From the NCBI GenBank assembly GCA_016650445.1, contig JAENVS010000018.1, positions 1-64,000 on the forward strand: a stretch of 64,000 nucleotides of DNA, in the 5' to 3' direction. Below the pieces are notes generated by a model. The model did no database searches. It was given only the letters and a program-made list of their open reading frames with translations, and was not told the origin of the DNA. The position numbers and the translations under genes were made by a program. Shown here piece after piece: positions 41,759 through 50,879 of the stretch; positions within the stretch are counted from its first letter, which is position 1; each line of letters begins with the position of its first letter. This DNA comes from Frankiaceae bacterium (GTDB lineage Bacteria; Actinomycetota; Actinomycetes; Mycobacteriales; SCTD01).

Positions 41759-42625
41759 TCAGTCCTCGTCCAGCCAGTCGGTGATCAGGTGCCAGGCAAT
41801 GGATACCGGTGTGGGTAGCAATGTCCCCTTCCCTGCGCGCAGCTCGTCCTTGGTGAACCAGCGCGCGTCCTCGAGCTCGGCGTCCTGTGCATGTGGCTCG
41901 GCGTCGGCATCGCAGCTGGCGCGGTAGCCGAGCATCAGGCTCGCGGGGAACGGCCACGGCTGGCTGCCCCGGTAGACGACGTCGCGCACGCTGATGCCGG
42001 TCTCCTCGGCGACCTCGCGCACGACGGCCTGCTCGGCGCTCTCCCCGGGTTCGACGAAGCCGGCCAGTGTCGAGTAGCGCCCTGCCGGCCAGATCGCCTG
42101 TCGCCCGAGGACGCAGCGGTCACCGCCGTCGGTGACCAGCATGATGACCGCGGGGTCGGTGCGCGGGAAGTGCTCGGACCCGTCGTCCTCGCAGCGGCGT
42201 ATCGATCCGCCCTTGGCCGGCACCGTCGGGGCGCCGCACCGCGGGCACCGGGTGTGCGTCGCGTGCCAGTTGGCCAGGCCGACCGCGTGCACGAGCAGGC
42301 CGGCGTCGCGGTCGCCGAGAAGCGCTCCGACCTCACGCAGGCCCTGCGGTCGCGCTCCGAGCATCCGCGGGAGTCGGCCCGCGACAGCGAAGTACGACGA
42401 CGCGTCGTCGCGGCCGAGGTAGAACCGGTCACCCTCGGGAGCCTCCGCAGCGTCGACGAGGACCAGCCCAGGACCGTTGTCGTCGACGAGCGCCCGGCCG
42501 TCGTCGACGACGAGGACCCGGGCGGCGCTCCAGGCCACCTCGAGTGCCGCGTCGTCGTCGCGCGTGGCGGCGTCGCGGTCGACGGTCGCTCGCGACAGGG
42601 CCGGTGCGCGCCGGTCTGGCGTCAT
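41759..42625 (-). CDS. nudC: NudC-type NAD(H) pyrophosphatase / deNADding Nudix hydrolase
   Basis: 288 residues. It has a zinc module with CPRCGAPT and RRCEDDGSEHFPR (three Cys visible, so the fourth ligand differs from the E. coli Cys4 site). The Nudix box GFVEPGESAEQAVVREVAEE-TG is intact. The NudC-specific substrate motif SQPWPFPASLM is also present. It hydrolyses NADH to NMNH and AMP and can remove NAD caps from RNA. In mycobacteria NudC also inactivates isoniazid/ethionamide-NAD adducts. The position near uvrD2 matches Rv3199c. Confidence 0.93.
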   Translation of the reverse strand: MTPDRRAPALSRATVDRDAATRDDDAALEVAWSAARVLVVDDGRALVDDNGPGLVLVDAAEAPEGDRFYLGRDDASSYFAVAGRLPRMLGARPQGLREVGALLGDRDAGLLVHAVGLANWHATHTRCPRCGAPTVPAKGGSIRRCEDDGSEHFPRTDPAVIMLVTDGGDRCVLGRQAIWPAGRYSTLAGFVEPGESAEQAVVREVAEETGISVRDVVYRGSQPWPFPASLMLGYRASCDADAEPHAQDAELEDARWFTKDELRAGKGTLLPTPVSIAWHLITDWLDED

Positions 42626-42635
42626 CCCGGCGGGG

Positions 42636-43961
42636 TCACTCCCGCTCGAAGGCGATGAGGCCCTCGAGGGGTGCTGCCACCGTCTTCACGTCGCCGACGA
42701 GCACGGTGGTGAGCCGGGTCGGTGCCATCCACGTCGCCGCAGCCGCCAGGACCTCGTCGACGGTGACCTGCTCGAGCTGGCGTGGGAACGTGCGCAGGTA
42801 GTCGACGCCGAGGTCGGCGCCGACGAGCATCGAGATCAGCGAGGCGAGTCCCGCCTGCGACGCGGCGCCGAGCTGCAGCGACCCGATGGCGTAGCGGCGC
42901 GCCTGGTCAAGCTCGTCCTGCGAGACGGGGACGGTGGCGATGCGACCGAGCTCGTAGAGGGTCTCCAGGACCGAGGGCGCTGTCACGTCCGTCGCGACGT
43001 CGACGCTGACCGTCAGCCGCGACCCCGCTGGCGGGTGCTCGAAGACGGAGTGGCCGCCGTAGGTGTAGCCCTTGTCCTCGCGGATGTTGGCCGTCCAGCG
43101 CGAGGAGAAGTAGCCGCCGAAGACCATGTTGGCGAGGCTGGCGGCGGCGTACTCGCTCGAGCTCCTTGCGGGCGCCGGCCCGGCCATCCGGATGGTCGTC
43201 TGGACGGCGCCCGGGCGGTCGAGCAGGAGCGCGAGGCCCGGGACGTGCTTGGGGAGCTTCGGGGTCGTGGCCGCCTTCGTGGCCGCGGTCCAGCCGGCGA
43301 GCTTGCGCTCGATCTGCGCGACAGCCTTCGCGGGCTGCACGTCCCCGACGATCGTCAGCACGCTGCCCGCCGGCACGACCCGCTTGGCGTGCAGCGCACG
43401 CAGCTGACCCGGCTTGACGTCGGCGACGGCCGCCGCGCTGGGCAGCTCCCGCCCGTAGGGGTGCTCGCCGTACATCCGGCGAAGCAGTGCCTCGCGCGCG
43501 ACGACGCTGGCCTGGCTGCGGTGTATCGCGAGCTCCTGCACAAGGCGGTCGCGCTCGGCGAACACCTCCTCTTTCGGATAGGACGCGGCGGTCAGCAGGT
43601 CGCCGAGCAGGTCGAGCATCCCCCCGAACCCGGACGACAGCACGGAGCCGCTGATGCTGAGGCGGTCGGCGTCGTTGCTGGCGTGCAGCTGACCGCCCAG
43701 CGACTGCAGGTCGACGGCGATCTGCGAGGCGTCGCGGGAGTCGGTGCCCGACAGCAGCGTGTCGCCGAGCAGCTGGGCGCGGGCGACGTTGCCATCACCC
43801 TTGCCGGCGAACGGGATGCGCAGGCGAAGTTCGACGAGGGGCACCCCGGTACGCCGAACAGCCAGCACCCGCAGCCCATTGGGCAAGGTCACGTCGGCGA
43901 CGGTGGGCACCTTGGACACGCGGGCCTTGCCGAGAGCGGGGACCGGACGTGAGGCGGTCAC
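42636..43961 (-). CDS. M16-family peptidase, non-catalytic subunit
   Basis: 441 residues of the M16 fold. The zinc-binding HxxEH is absent: the corresponding region reads GDGNVARAQLLGDTLLSGTD. The substrate-binding Arg/Tyr-type segment NIREDKGYTYGGHSVFEH is conserved. Such subunits pair with a catalytic M16 partner, here the adjacent upstream gene with a 4-bp overlap (43958-43961). There is no signal peptide. Confidence 0.9.
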   Translation of the reverse strand: MTASRPVPALGKARVSKVPTVADVTLPNGLRVLAVRRTGVPLVELRLRIPFAGKGDGNVARAQLLGDTLLSGTDSRDASQIAVDLQSLGGQLHASNDADRLSISGSVLSSGFGGMLDLLGDLLTAASYPKEEVFAERDRLVQELAIHRSQASVVAREALLRRMYGEHPYGRELPSAAAVADVKPGQLRALHAKRVVPAGSVLTIVGDVQPAKAVAQIERKLAGWTAATKAATTPKLPKHVPGLALLLDRPGAVQTTIRMAGPAPARSSSEYAAASLANMVFGGYFSSRWTANIREDKGYTYGGHSVFEHPPAGSRLTVSVDVATDVTAPSVLETLYELGRIATVPVSQDELDQARRYAIGSLQLGAASQAGLASLISMLVGADLGVDYLRTFPRQLEQVTVDEVLAAAATWMAPTRLTTVLVGDVKTVAAPLEGLIAFERE

Positions 43962-45277
43962 GGCGCGTCCCCAGGCCGCAGCTCGAGGCGGGCGCGGTTG
44001 TCCGGGCGGAGCGTGGCCGCGGCGGCCTGCACTGACTCGGCCGTGACGCTGTCGAGCAGGCCGGGCAGCTCGTTGACGAGCTCCGCCCGTGCGCGCTGCT
44101 GCTCGAAGACGGCGAGCTGCTGGGCCCGACCCATGAACGGGTCGAGCTCACGCAGGTAGCGAGCCGTCATACGGGCGACCGTGCGCGCCAGCTCGTCGCC
44201 CGCGAGGCCGTCCGCGGCCAGCCGCGCGATCTCCTCGTCGATCGCGCCGACGACGTTCTCGACCGGCGTCTCCTCGGGGTGGTGCACCTCGACCATGAGC
44301 GGCGTGGGGTCCCGCGCGTCGTACGAGTCGCCCATGATCCCGAGGTAACCGCCGACGCTCGTGACCGAGCGGTCCCGCAGCAGCAGCCGGTCCTGCAGGC
44401 GAGCGGCGTCGCCATCGGTGAGCACCTCTGCCAGGACGACGTAGGGCAGGTAGGTCTCGAAGTCGGCCGGGTCTGTCGTGCGCCACGCGAGCGCGACCGC
44501 CGGAGCCGGCGCGAGCCGGTCGTGCACGACGCCGGACCGCTCGATGCTCATGGGCTTCTCGGCGAACGACGGGCGCTTGGGGGTCTTGCGGGCCTGGATG
44601 TCGGCGAAGTGCTCCTCGACCCAGCCCTGCACCTGCTCGGTCTTCACGTCGCCGACGACGGTCAGCACCGCGTTGCCGGGCGCGTAGTACCGGTCGAAGA
44701 ACTGCCGGGCGTCGTCGAGGGTCGCCGACTCGAGGTCGACGAACGAGCCGTAGCCGTCGTGGCTGTTGGCGAAGCTGTCGTAGAGCACGGGCGGCATCGA
44801 GAGCCAAGGGAACCCGCCGTACGGCCGGTTCTGGACGTTGACCCGGATCTCGTTCTGCACGACCGCGACCTGGTTGTCCAGGTTGTCCTGCGTCAGCGCG
44901 ACACTGCGCATCCGGTCGGCCTCGAGGAACAGCGCCAGCTCGGCGGCGTTGCTCGGCAGCACCTCGTAGTAGTTCGTGTAGTCGACGTGCGTCGACCCGT
45001 TGAGCGTGCCGCCGCTGCCCTGGACGTAGGTGAAGTGCTCGGTCTTGCCGAGGCTGGCGGAGCCCTGGAACATCAGGTGCTCGAAGAGGTGGGCGAAGCC
45101 GGTGCGACCCTCGGGCTCACTGCGCATGCCCACGTCGTAGTAGACGGCGACCGCCACGACCGGGCTGCTCGCATCAGGGCTGACGACGACCCGGAGCCCG
45201 TTGTCGAGCGAGAAGCGGTCGATCTCGAGCGCGGTGCGCTGCGGGGACGCTGTCACGGCGCGGGCTCGGGGCGGCAC
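43958..45277 (-). CDS. M16-family zinc peptidase, catalytic subunit
   Basis: 439 residues from a GTG at 45277. The inverted zinc motif is intact (FAHLFEHLMFQGS) and the distal Glu lies in VVQNEIRVNVQN. YVVLAEVLTDGDAARLQDRL is a conserved core element. It forms a two-gene operon with the inactive subunit, like other bacterial M16B heterodimers. It is probably cytosolic. The peptide substrate is unknown. Confidence 0.93.
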   Translation of the reverse strand: MPPRARAVTASPQRTALEIDRFSLDNGLRVVVSPDASSPVVAVAVYYDVGMRSEPEGRTGFAHLFEHLMFQGSASLGKTEHFTYVQGSGGTLNGSTHVDYTNYYEVLPSNAAELALFLEADRMRSVALTQDNLDNQVAVVQNEIRVNVQNRPYGGFPWLSMPPVLYDSFANSHDGYGSFVDLESATLDDARQFFDRYYAPGNAVLTVVGDVKTEQVQGWVEEHFADIQARKTPKRPSFAEKPMSIERSGVVHDRLAPAPAVALAWRTTDPADFETYLPYVVLAEVLTDGDAARLQDRLLLRDRSVTSVGGYLGIMGDSYDARDPTPLMVEVHHPEETPVENVVGAIDEEIARLAADGLAGDELARTVARMTARYLRELDPFMGRAQQLAVFEQQRARAELVNELPGLLDSVTAESVQAAAATLRPDNRARLELRPGDAP

Positions 45278-45412
45278 GGTCAGGGACGCTAGTCGACCGG
45301 CCGCCGTTGTGCTGCGTCACAGTCCGCCGGCGTGTGCCTCGTGCTCCGACACCGGAGGAAACACGGTCGAGACCACGAACCATGCAGGCAACCCCCCGAG
45401 CCTGGAGTTCGC

Positions 45413-47209
45413 ATGCGCACCGTCGTCCGTTCCACCCTGATCGCCGGCATGACCGGCGCCCTCATGGTCTCCGTCGCCTGGGCGGGGATCGGCATCTCCC
45501 CGTTGCCGGGCGCCTCGGCTCCCACTGAGATCGGACAGGTCGGCCTCCCGGGCAGTACGGCAGTCACCGGGACGCAGGTGCAGGCGAACGGGATCAACCC
45601 CGCCTCGCTCGGGGCGGGCGAGCTCCTGGTCGGTGCCGCCAAGACGTCCATGAACCCCCAGCCCGACCTGATGAAGACCAAGGGCTTCCCGGACGCCCGC
45701 TGGGAGACCGACCCGGTCGCCTGCACGCCCACCGAGCCGGACTGGTACGCCGACCTGCCCAAGGCTGCGCTGATGGCCACCGACGGCATCGCCAACCCGG
45801 GCTCCACCTGGCCGGAGAACCCGGACTGCATCTACCAGGGCGGTTTCGGGCTCGGCCCGACCAACCCGGTCAAGGCGTTCGACCAGACCCTCGGCCTGTG
45901 GGTGCGCAGCATGGCGATCAGCGACGGCTCGAAGACGATCGTGATGACCGTCATCGACGGCGAGGGCTGGCTCTGGGACTACCGCAGCAAGTGCACCGAC
46001 TGCGGCGCCAAGCAGATCGCCGCCGCCCTGGCCGCGGACCCCGAGCTGAGCGCGCTCGGTGTGACCCCGGCGTCGCACATCCTGCACGCGACCCACTCGC
46101 ACGCGTCGCCCGACTTCATCGGCGGCTGGGGCTTCGTGCCGAACTGGTACATGAAGCAGATCAGCGACAGCATCAAGGCCACCGCGAAGCAGGCCGTGCT
46201 GAGCATGGAGGCCGCGACACTCGAGACCGGCGAGGAAGAGGCGCGGGCCTACAACACCGAGCGCCGCGACACCTACCGCGCGGCCGAGGAGGCGCAGATC
46301 AGCTGGCTTCGCGCGGTCGCCGTCGACAGCACGCCGCCGGCGCAGGTGGCAGCCGAGGCCGCCCCCGCGCCGACCGAGACCGGCGGCCCCGGCGACGCGA
46401 ACGGCAAGGGCAAGAAGGCCAGCCCGAGCCCGAGCCCCAGCCCCTCGCCCACCGAGACGACGGAGCCGGTCCCGCCGCGGGTGATCGCGACGCTGGGCGC
46501 GTACGCCGCGCACCCCACGTCCATGGGCACCAACGGCGGTGTGGCGCACCCGGACTGGGTGGGCACGTTCGAGCAGCGGCTCGAGGAGCGCTTCGGCGGC
46601 ATCGGCCTTCACTTCATGACCGGCCTGGGCAACCTGTCCAACTCCGGTGGCGTGACCATCGGCACCAAGCTGGCCAACCTCATCCCGGAGATCGGCGGCG
46701 GCCGGGTCGTGGACGACACCACGGTCAAGGTCACGCAGACCCTGGCCACCTCGGCTCTCACCAACGTCCCGCTGACCGCGCTCGGCACCCCCGGCCTGTT
46801 CGACCGGAAGTTCGCTCCGACGCCGGCCGTGGTGAACGTCGGCGAGAGCGAGACTGCGCCGTGCACCTCGGCCTCGGCGCAGTCGGTCGAGCTGCCCAAC
46901 ACCGCAGCCCGCATCGGCAACGACATCGTCTTCACGGCCGCGCCCGGTGAGGTGTTCGCCAACTACACCAACACCGTGAAGGAGAAGAACGTCGGCCGCA
47001 TCACGTTCCCGCTGGCGCAGTCCAACGACGCCCTCGGGTACATGCCGCAGTCGTTCGAGATCAACCCGGTGGGCCAGCAGGGGCTCGGCTTCGCGGCCGG
47101 CGGCTACCTGTTCGTCAACTACGAGGACAGCTACGCGATCGACCGCTGCACCGGCGACCTGATGCTCGAGGAGACCCTCAAGAACCTGGACGTCGTCAAG
47201 GCTCCGTAG
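45413..47209 (+). CDS. Secreted neutral-ceramidase-like hydrolase, paralogue 1
   Basis: 598 residues from an ATG with GGAG 5 nt upstream. The signal peptide RSTLIAGMTGALMVSVAWAG begins the protein. The mature part shows LVGAAKTSMNP, IYQGGFGLGP, VMTVIDGEGWLWDY and the metal-site candidate LHATHSHASPDFIGGWGF, reminiscent of the S/T-H-T-H-S-x-P-G motif of neutral ceramidases. LGAYAAHPTSMG would carry another ligand. A Pro/Ser/Glu linker (about residues 320-360) interrupts the domain. The assignment is by motif resemblance only. It is a tandem paralogue of the next gene. Confidence 0.6.
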   Translation: MRTVVRSTLIAGMTGALMVSVAWAGIGISPLPGASAPTEIGQVGLPGSTAVTGTQVQANGINPASLGAGELLVGAAKTSMNPQPDLMKTKGFPDARWETDPVACTPTEPDWYADLPKAALMATDGIANPGSTWPENPDCIYQGGFGLGPTNPVKAFDQTLGLWVRSMAISDGSKTIVMTVIDGEGWLWDYRSKCTDCGAKQIAAALAADPELSALGVTPASHILHATHSHASPDFIGGWGFVPNWYMKQISDSIKATAKQAVLSMEAATLETGEEEARAYNTERRDTYRAAEEAQISWLRAVAVDSTPPAQVAAEAAPAPTETGGPGDANGKGKKASPSPSPSPSPTETTEPVPPRVIATLGAYAAHPTSMGTNGGVAHPDWVGTFEQRLEERFGGIGLHFMTGLGNLSNSGGVTIGTKLANLIPEIGGGRVVDDTTVKVTQTLATSALTNVPLTALGTPGLFDRKFAPTPAVVNVGESETAPCTSASAQSVELPNTAARIGNDIVFTAAPGEVFANYTNTVKEKNVGRITFPLAQSNDALGYMPQSFEINPVGQQGLGFAAGGYLFVNYEDSYAIDRCTGDLMLEETLKNLDVVKAP

Positions 47210-47224
47210 CGCCGCAGGTTCGAG

Positions 47225-47252
47225 GCCCGGGTCGCCCACACGCGACCCGGGC
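47225..47252 (+). terminator. Terminator hairpin between the ceramidase-like paralogues
   Basis: GCCCGGGTCGC (47225-47235) pairs with GCGACCCGGGC (47242-47252) around CCACAC. The second gene therefore likely has its own promoter. Confidence 0.75.
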
Positions 47253-47403
47253 TTCGTCCGTCTCCGCCCGGATCTGCCCCGATACGGCTTGGTGAGCGGT
47301 CACAAGACCGGGCGCACAACCTCGGGGCTGGGCGCAGAGGGATCGGGGGCACCCCCGGCGAACCACTGGTGCAACACCCCCATGACGCCCGGGAGACACC
47401 CTC

Positions 47404-49179
47404 ATGCGCACCCTCGTCCGCTCCACCCTGCTGGCCGGCCTGACCGGGACCCTGATGGTCTCCGCCGCCTGGGCCGGGATCGGCATCTCGCCTGTCCCGA
47501 CGCCGAGCCTGCCGGGCGTTCCCGCGTCGGCGCCCGTGGCGGCGGACCCGTCGGGCACGGCAACGACGCAGGGCGCGATGGCGCTCGCCACGTCGGGCAG
47601 CGAAGGGCTCCTCGTCGGCGCGTCGAAAAACTCCATCGAGCCCGACCCCGCGCGCATGACGCAGCGGTTTCCCGGGGCCCGGTGGGAGAAGGACCTCAAC
47701 AAGTGCACGCGGCTCAACCCCGACCAGCTCGCTGCGGCCTTCGACAACGAGATCAAGAACGTCGGCGAGCACCTCGCCAGCACCGGGACGCCGTGGCCGG
47801 AGAACCCCGACTGCATCTACCAGGGCGGCTACGGCCTCGGCCCGATGTTCCCGGTCAACGCGTTCGACCAGGAGTTCGGCCTCTGGGTCCGCAGCATCGC
47901 CATCGGCGACGGTGCCAACACCTTCATTCTGTCCGTCGTGGACGGCGAGGGCTGGCTCTGGGACTACAAGAGCAAGTGCACCGACTGCGGGGCGAAGCAG
48001 ATCGGCCAGGCGCTCGGCGCCGACCCCCAGCTTGCCGCCCGCGGGGTGACGGCCGCCTCGTTCGCGCTGCACGCCACGCACTCGCACACCTCCCCGGACT
48101 TCATCGGCGGCTGGGGCTTCGTGCCCGACTGGTACATGGCGCAAGTCACCGAGACCATCAAGGCCACCGCGCACGAGGCCGTGCTGGCGATGCGCCCGGC
48201 CGCCCTTGAGTTCGGCTCGGAGAACGCCCGCCCGTACAACAGCGAGCGACGTCCCACCTACCGCTCCGCCGAGGAACCCGACCTGAACTGGATCCGCGCG
48301 GTGGCCGTCGGCGACGCCCCGGTTGAGGCTGCCGGCGCGCCCGCCGACGAGACCGCCACCAAGGACCACGGCAAGAAGGCGTCACCGTCACCGGAGCCGT
48401 CGCCAAGCCCGACCGAGGCGCCGGCCGAAGTCATCGCCACCCTGGGCGCGTTCGCGGCGCACCCGGTGACGCAGGACGAGTCCAAGGGAATGGCTCACCC
48501 CGACTGGGTGGGCATGTTCGAGAAGCGGCTCGAGACGCGCTTCGGTGGGGTCGGGCTGCACTTCATGACCGGCCTGGGCAACGTGACGGGCGCGCGCTCC
48601 ACGACAGGCGTCTCCCTTGCCAACCTCCTGCCCGCGGTCGGCAACGCTCAGGTCGCCGACGGCTCCGATGTTCGCTTCAGCCAGACGATGTGGCGCCAGC
48701 CGGTCACGAACGCGCCGCTGGACGCCCTCGGAACGGCCGGGTTGTTCGACCGGAAGTTCGACGTGATGCCGGCCAAGGTCTCGGTGTCCGACGGCAACCC
48801 CGACTGGACGCCGGAGCCCGGCCTTGAGAACTCCGGCTGCGTGTCGGCCGGAGCACAGTCGGTGGAGCTGCCGGCCAGCGTCCTGAAGATCGGCAGCGAC
48901 CTGATCTTCACGACCGGACCGGGTGAGCTGTTCTCCAACCTGACCAACACCATCAAGGAGAAGGCGCCAAACCAGACCGTCTTCCCGCTGGCGCAGACCA
49001 ACGACGCGCTGGGCTACATGCCGCAGTCGTTCGAGCTCAACCCGGTCGGGCAGCAGGGGCTGGGCTTCGGCGCCAACGGCTTCGTCTTCGTCAACTACGA
49101 GGACAGCTACGCCATCGACCGCTGCGTCGGCGACATGGCCCTGGAAACCACGCTCCGGGCGATGAGCGCACTGCAGTAA
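47404..49179 (+). CDS. Secreted neutral-ceramidase-like hydrolase, paralogue 2
   Basis: 591 residues, clearly homologous along the whole length to the preceding gene: signal peptide VRSTLLAGLTGTLMVSAAWA, IYQGGYGLGPMFPVNAFDQE, CTDCGAKQIGQALG, LHATHSHTSPDFIGGWGF, and the C-terminal NDALGYMPQSFELNPVGQQ. The linker region differs (Lys/Pro/Ser-rich ATKDHGKKASPSPEPSPS), as does the substrate-proximal N-terminal part, suggesting diverged specificity. Enzymatic assignment remains tentative. The ribosome site region is GGGAGACACCCTC before the ATG. Confidence 0.6.
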   Translation: MRTLVRSTLLAGLTGTLMVSAAWAGIGISPVPTPSLPGVPASAPVAADPSGTATTQGAMALATSGSEGLLVGASKNSIEPDPARMTQRFPGARWEKDLNKCTRLNPDQLAAAFDNEIKNVGEHLASTGTPWPENPDCIYQGGYGLGPMFPVNAFDQEFGLWVRSIAIGDGANTFILSVVDGEGWLWDYKSKCTDCGAKQIGQALGADPQLAARGVTAASFALHATHSHTSPDFIGGWGFVPDWYMAQVTETIKATAHEAVLAMRPAALEFGSENARPYNSERRPTYRSAEEPDLNWIRAVAVGDAPVEAAGAPADETATKDHGKKASPSPEPSPSPTEAPAEVIATLGAFAAHPVTQDESKGMAHPDWVGMFEKRLETRFGGVGLHFMTGLGNVTGARSTTGVSLANLLPAVGNAQVADGSDVRFSQTMWRQPVTNAPLDALGTAGLFDRKFDVMPAKVSVSDGNPDWTPEPGLENSGCVSAGAQSVELPASVLKIGSDLIFTTGPGELFSNLTNTIKEKAPNQTVFPLAQTNDALGYMPQSFELNPVGQQGLGFGANGFVFVNYEDSYAIDRCVGDMALETTLRAMSALQ

Positions 49180-49183
49180 CCCG

Positions 49184-50845
49184 CTAGCCCACGCGGGAGC
49201 GGTCGACGAGGGCGCCGACGTCGGTGCCCCGCGGCAGCGTGCCGAACGCATGACCCCAGTCGCCCGCGAGGCGGCTGGCGCAGAACGCGTCAGCGACCGG
49301 CTGGGGGGCGTGCCGCACGAGCAGGGAGCCCTGCAGCACGAGCGCCATGCGCTCGACCAGCCGACGGGCGCGCGACTCGATCTCGTCGAGGTCGGCGAGC
49401 CCGGCCTTGATCCCGAGGACGGCGTCGTCGAGGCGCGGGTCGGCACCGCGGGCAAGGTCGACCTCGGCGAAGAAGGCGTCAACAGAAGACGGCTCGCGAC
49501 TCATCGCCCGCAGCACGTCGAGGGCGTTGACGTTGCCCGAGCCCTCCCACACCGAGTTCAGCGGCGCCTCGCGGTACAACCGCGGCATCCCGCTCTCCTC
49601 GACGTAGCCGTTGCCGCCCAGGCACTCGAGCGCCTCCGCAGCGACGTTGGGCGCGCGCTTGGTGACCCAGTACTTCCCGACCGCGACAGCGAGCCGTTTG
49701 AACGCCTGCTCCTGCGCGTCGCCGCGCTGAGCGCGGTCAACGGCACCGGCCAGCCTCATCATCAGCGTCGTCGCCGCCTCAGCCTCCAGCGACAGGTCCG
49801 CGAGCACGTTGCGCATCAGCGGCTTGTCGACGAGCAGGCCACCGAAAGCGGATCGGTGCGAAGCGTGGTGCGTCGCCTGCAGGACGGCCTGACGCATGAG
49901 TGCCGCCGAGCCGATGACGCAGTCGAGCCGCGTCATCGACACCATCTCGATGATGGTGCGGACCCCGCGCCCCTCCTCGCCGACGAGCCACGCGACGGTG
50001 CCGTCGAACTCCGGCTCGCTGCTTGCGTTGGAACGGTTGCCGAGCTTGTCCTTGAGCCGCTGGATGCGGAAGGTGTTGCGCGCGCCGTCCGGGAGGATGC
50101 GCGGGACGAGGAAGCACGAAAGGCCGCCGGGGGCTTGCGCGAGCACGAGGAAGACGTCGCACATCGGCGCGCTGGTGAACCACTTGTGGCCGCGCAGCGA
50201 CCAGGTGCCGTCGCTGTTCGGCGTGGCAGCCGTCGTGTTGGCGCGTACGTCGGAGCCGCCCTGCTTCTCCGTCATGCCCATGCCGGCCAGCAGCCCCGCC
50301 TTGCCCAGCGGCGGCCGCAGACCGGGGTCGTAGACGCGGCTCGTGAGCAGCGGCTCATAGGCGCTGCTCAATTCGGGAGCGAAGCGCAGGGCTGGTACGA
50401 CGGCGTACGTCATCGAGACGGGGCAGCCGTGGCCGCCCTCAGCCTGGCCCCACACGTAGAACGAGGCCGCGCGCACGACGTGCGCGGCGGGCCGGTCGTC
50501 GGCCCACGGCGCCCCGGCCAGGCCTTCCGAGACGGCGACGTCGAGCAGCTTGTGCCACGCGGGGTGGAAGTCCACCTCGTCGATGCGGTGGCCGTAGCGG
50601 TCGTGCGTGCGCAGCTCCGGCTCGTGGCGGTTGGCGTCCTCGCCCCACTGCTGCACCTCGGCCGAGCCGGCCAGCCGACCGAGCCGGTGCAGGTCGTCGA
50701 CGTGCCAGCCGGCCCCCTCCCGCTCGAGTCCGGCGAGCAGGGCCGGGTCGACGGCGACGTCGTAGCCCACCAGCGGCGGCGGCTGGTTGGTGACCTCGTG
50801 CGTGGCTGCGGTCGTGCCGGGAACGTGCGGATCGAGCAGCGTCAT
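49184..50845 (-). CDS. AidB-like acyl-CoA dehydrogenase
   Basis: 553 residues from MTLLDPHVPG. FAD-binding signatures are GMGMTEKQGGSDVRANTTAA and LRGHKWFTSAPMCDVFLVLA. The C-terminal helices include ECLGGNGYVEESGMPRLYRE with NSVWEGSGNVNALDVLRA. The long N-terminus and C-terminal extension match AidB rather than short-chain dehydrogenases. E. coli AidB protects against alkylation and binds DNA. Actinobacterial homologues may act on acyl-CoA. It is divergent from the alpha/beta hydrolase. Confidence 0.9.
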   Translation of the reverse strand: MTLLDPHVPGTTAATHEVTNQPPPLVGYDVAVDPALLAGLEREGAGWHVDDLHRLGRLAGSAEVQQWGEDANRHEPELRTHDRYGHRIDEVDFHPAWHKLLDVAVSEGLAGAPWADDRPAAHVVRAASFYVWGQAEGGHGCPVSMTYAVVPALRFAPELSSAYEPLLTSRVYDPGLRPPLGKAGLLAGMGMTEKQGGSDVRANTTAATPNSDGTWSLRGHKWFTSAPMCDVFLVLAQAPGGLSCFLVPRILPDGARNTFRIQRLKDKLGNRSNASSEPEFDGTVAWLVGEEGRGVRTIIEMVSMTRLDCVIGSAALMRQAVLQATHHASHRSAFGGLLVDKPLMRNVLADLSLEAEAATTLMMRLAGAVDRAQRGDAQEQAFKRLAVAVGKYWVTKRAPNVAAEALECLGGNGYVEESGMPRLYREAPLNSVWEGSGNVNALDVLRAMSREPSSVDAFFAEVDLARGADPRLDDAVLGIKAGLADLDEIESRARRLVERMALVLQGSLLVRHAPQPVADAFCASRLAGDWGHAFGTLPRGTDVGALVDRSRVG

Positions 50846-50865
50846 GCCCCCCATGGTGCCCCCAA

Positions 50866-50871
50866 TAGGGT
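50866..50871 (+). promoter_or_regulatory. -10 box (TAGGGT) before alpha/beta hydrolase
   Basis: TAGGGT lies 8 nt before the ATG at 50880 and no ribosome site is present, consistent with a leaderless transcript. Confidence 0.45.
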
Positions 50872-50879
50872 CCCGCGGC

